Part shown: positions 62,611-64,000 of the stretch, piece by piece | How the letters are laid out: every line of letters starts with the position of its first letter | How positions within the stretch are numbered: position 1 is the first letter of the stretch | Source: Azovibrio restrictus | GTDB lineage: Bacteria; Bacteroidota; Bacteroidia; Chitinophagales; Chitinophagaceae | Assembly: GCA_029255605.1 (NCBI GenBank) | Contig: JANLJF010000019.1 | Span: forward strand, 3,431 to 67,430 | Direction: 5' to 3' | DNA length: 64,000 nucleotides | The notes under the pieces: model-generated | What the model saw: only the letters and a program-made list of their open reading frames with translations | Told to the model about the DNA's origin: nothing | Databases searched by the model: none | Made by a program: the position numbers and the translations under genes

Positions 62611-64000
62611 TTATTGAGCCAGCCAGTATTTCCTCAGCAACCATTCAGCCACGGCAAATATCAGTATCAGGAGGAAGTACCATTTCCAGTCTATTAGTGG
62701 TACGGCTGTAATGTCTGATTGTATGACAGGCTTGATATTCGTGTTCTTTGAAATAGAATCGTATAGTGAAGCTATATTTTTAGCAGGCACGAAATTGCCA
62801 TTATACTTGTTCGATAGTCCGTAGAGCAATGCGTAATCGGCACCGCTTTCCATTTGTTCCAACGGGGTATGGGTTACTACAAAACTGCCTGCTGCAGTAT
62901 GCGTAGTGCCGTTGTACACAGTGCGTGCTGTGTAGGAATAGTTGCCCTCTGCCCACGTGCCTGTGTTCAACTTGTAGGCACTGCCCGCACGTTCAAAAGA
63001 GAAGTCCTGCTTTTTACCATTGGCATCTGCAATGCTTAGTTGCACGTCCGGCGTATTCACCTGCTGACTGGTAGCGTTCAGTAAGTAAGCATTCAACGTG
63101 ATCACTTCCTGGTCGCTCCACACATATTTGGGCAGCGATACATAGAACGGCTTATCATTCACATTAACCGCCAGGAAAGCAATGGTTTGACGGATGCACT
63201 CATCTATGGTATTGTGCGTATTGAAGTTCTTATACTCGTAAATGCGCCAGCGCCACAGCCCCTCACCTGTAGTGATGGCAAGTGGCGTAGTAGTATTGTG
63301 TACGGCCCACAAAGGCAATTGCCCACCGCGTTGGTTGAATAGTACATCCATGCCGCCTATGGCTTCCATCTTTGCTACAGGCACATTCAGCGGAGGCATT
63401 TTATCCAGCACGGCCTGCAGGTTTTGCGGCACTATAAAGCTGTTGAAGGCATTGTTGTAAGCAGGGTAGGCATCTACAGGCTGCATTTGCATTGCCAGTT
63501 TGTAATTGCTGAACAATGATTGCGTAGCACCCGGGTTCGATTGCATTCCCATTATAAACCACATAGGCTTTTTCACAGACGCTATGTCGCGCGCATTGTT
63601 CATTTGCATAGAGGGTAGCTGGTGCAGGATGACTACATCATAGTCGCGGAAGGAAGGCAGCTCATAAGCCATGCGTACCGTCAGCTTATAGCCATCCAGC
63701 CCCTGTAGTGCTTCTTTTATAGCATTGATATCCGGGTGTGGAGATGCAGCAGCTATCAGTATATCTTTCTTATCCTCTACTACCTCTACAAATACATCCT
63801 TCTTATTATTGGCAATATTCTTTTCACCATCGACAACAGGTGCCTGTATAGTGTAGTGATGTAAGCCCGCCTTATCGGCCTTTACACTGAAAGATACAGA
63901 TCGGTCATACCTGTCGCTATTCACGGCTATGTTGGAAGTAGCTATTACATTGCCACCTTCCAGCAATTGCAGGCTGTTATTATAACCATTACAAAGTGTG
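62611..64000 (-). CDS. 3' part of a large BatA/VWA-type membrane-associated protein
   Basis: The frame is open to the right window edge, so the 5' end is missing. About 463 residues are seen: beta-rich domains (VSFSVKADKAGLHHYTIQAP, LAVNVNDKPFYVSLPKYVWSDQEVITLNAYLLNAT), an alpha/beta segment near the start (DILIAAASPHPDINAIKEALQGL), and one span close to the C-terminus (WKWYFLLILIFAVAEWLLRKYWLAQ). Bacteroidota proteins of this form usually begin with two spans and a periplasmic region and are related to VWA/BatA-type envelope proteins. Function unknown. Confidence 0.65.
   Translation of the reverse strand, partial: TLCNGYNNSLQLLEGGNVIATSNIAVNSDRYDRSVSFSVKADKAGLHHYTIQAPVVDGEKNIANNKKDVFVEVVEDKKDILIAAASPHPDINAIKEALQGLDGYKLTVRMAYELPSFRDYDVVILHQLPSMQMNNARDIASVKKPMWFIMGMQSNPGATQSLFSNYKLAMQMQPVDAYPAYNNAFNSFIVPQNLQAVLDKMPPLNVPVAKMEAIGGMDVLFNQRGGQLPLWAVHNTTTPLAITTGEGLWRWRIYEYKNFNTHNTIDECIRQTIAFLAVNVNDKPFYVSLPKYVWSDQEVITLNAYLLNATSQQVNTPDVQLSIADANGKKQDFSFERAGSAYKLNTGTWAEGNYSYTARTVYNGTTHTAAGSFVVTHTPLEQMESGADYALLYGLSNKYNGNFVPAKNIASLYDSISKNTNIKPVIQSDITAVPLIDWKWYFLLILIFAVAEWLLRKYWLAQ

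Overview
The window is a stretch of a Bacteroidota chromosome, most likely from the order Chitinophagales (Chitinophagaceae or close relatives). Four secreted proteins end in a type IX secretion (T9SS) type A sorting domain. Promoters fit the Bacteroidota -7 consensus TAnnTTTG. IspG is the long, insert-bearing form, and DUF4834, DUF6326 and DUF3109 families are present. Core genes use the isoleucine codon ATA heavily and have a mid-40s GC content by eye.

Layout: 1-4030 carries the end of a phospholipase D-type enzyme, a membrane hydrolase, a START-like protein, a secreted T9SS protein and an OsmC protein. 4227-9414 is accessory. It holds a truncated aldo/keto reductase, a 54-bp palindrome, an unrecognised 455-aa gene, and a 2.8-kb cassette (Crp/Fnr regulator, two paralogous secreted proteins under duplicated operator-promoters, DUF6326). 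This cassette lies between a broken 3' half of tRNA-Phe and the intact tRNA-Phe gene, the arrangement left by integration into a tRNA. 9478-16069 holds a PQQ-type sugar dehydrogenase, a nicotinamide riboside uptake and phosphorylation operon (pnuC, PAP2 phosphatase, NadR-like kinase), a YciO protein, ligA and an AT-rich orphan. 16327-23766 has cobalamin-dependent metH lacking its homocysteine module, a PAP2-like membrane protein, an acyltransferase-like membrane protein, tex and a helical-repeat protein. 23830-31376 is a surface-protein region with a 1798-aa protein of twelve Ig-like repeats. 31616-34550 is a divergent desaturase / GNAT-amidohydrolase pair with unlike codon use, closed at each end by near-identical terminators and abutting a CAU-anticodon tRNA.

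34650-42013 is conserved information-processing territory: rimP-nusA-infB followed by prfA, with a terminator hairpin and a four-codon ORF in the rimP leader that look like an attenuator. 42079-44532 is a chain-length regulator and O-antigen ligase pair. 44529-58725 is mainly housekeeping: ispG, a hydrolase, CBS-ACT, DUF3109, rpoN, alanine dehydrogenase, the folD-queE-uppP operon, a Nif3-like and zinc-ribbon pair, and etfBA. 58858-60102 is an autoregulated ArsR plus two START-like proteins. The window ends with a DUF481-like beta-barrel, an exonuclease/GIY-YIG nuclease fusion and the 3' part of a large membrane-anchored protein.

No CRISPR array, rRNA gene, transposase, integrase or recognisable named defence system was seen. 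The strongest leads for something new are the tRNA-Phe cassette, the 455-aa orphan beside the palindrome, the rimP leader attenuator, and the tRNA-adjacent desaturase/amidohydrolase cassette.
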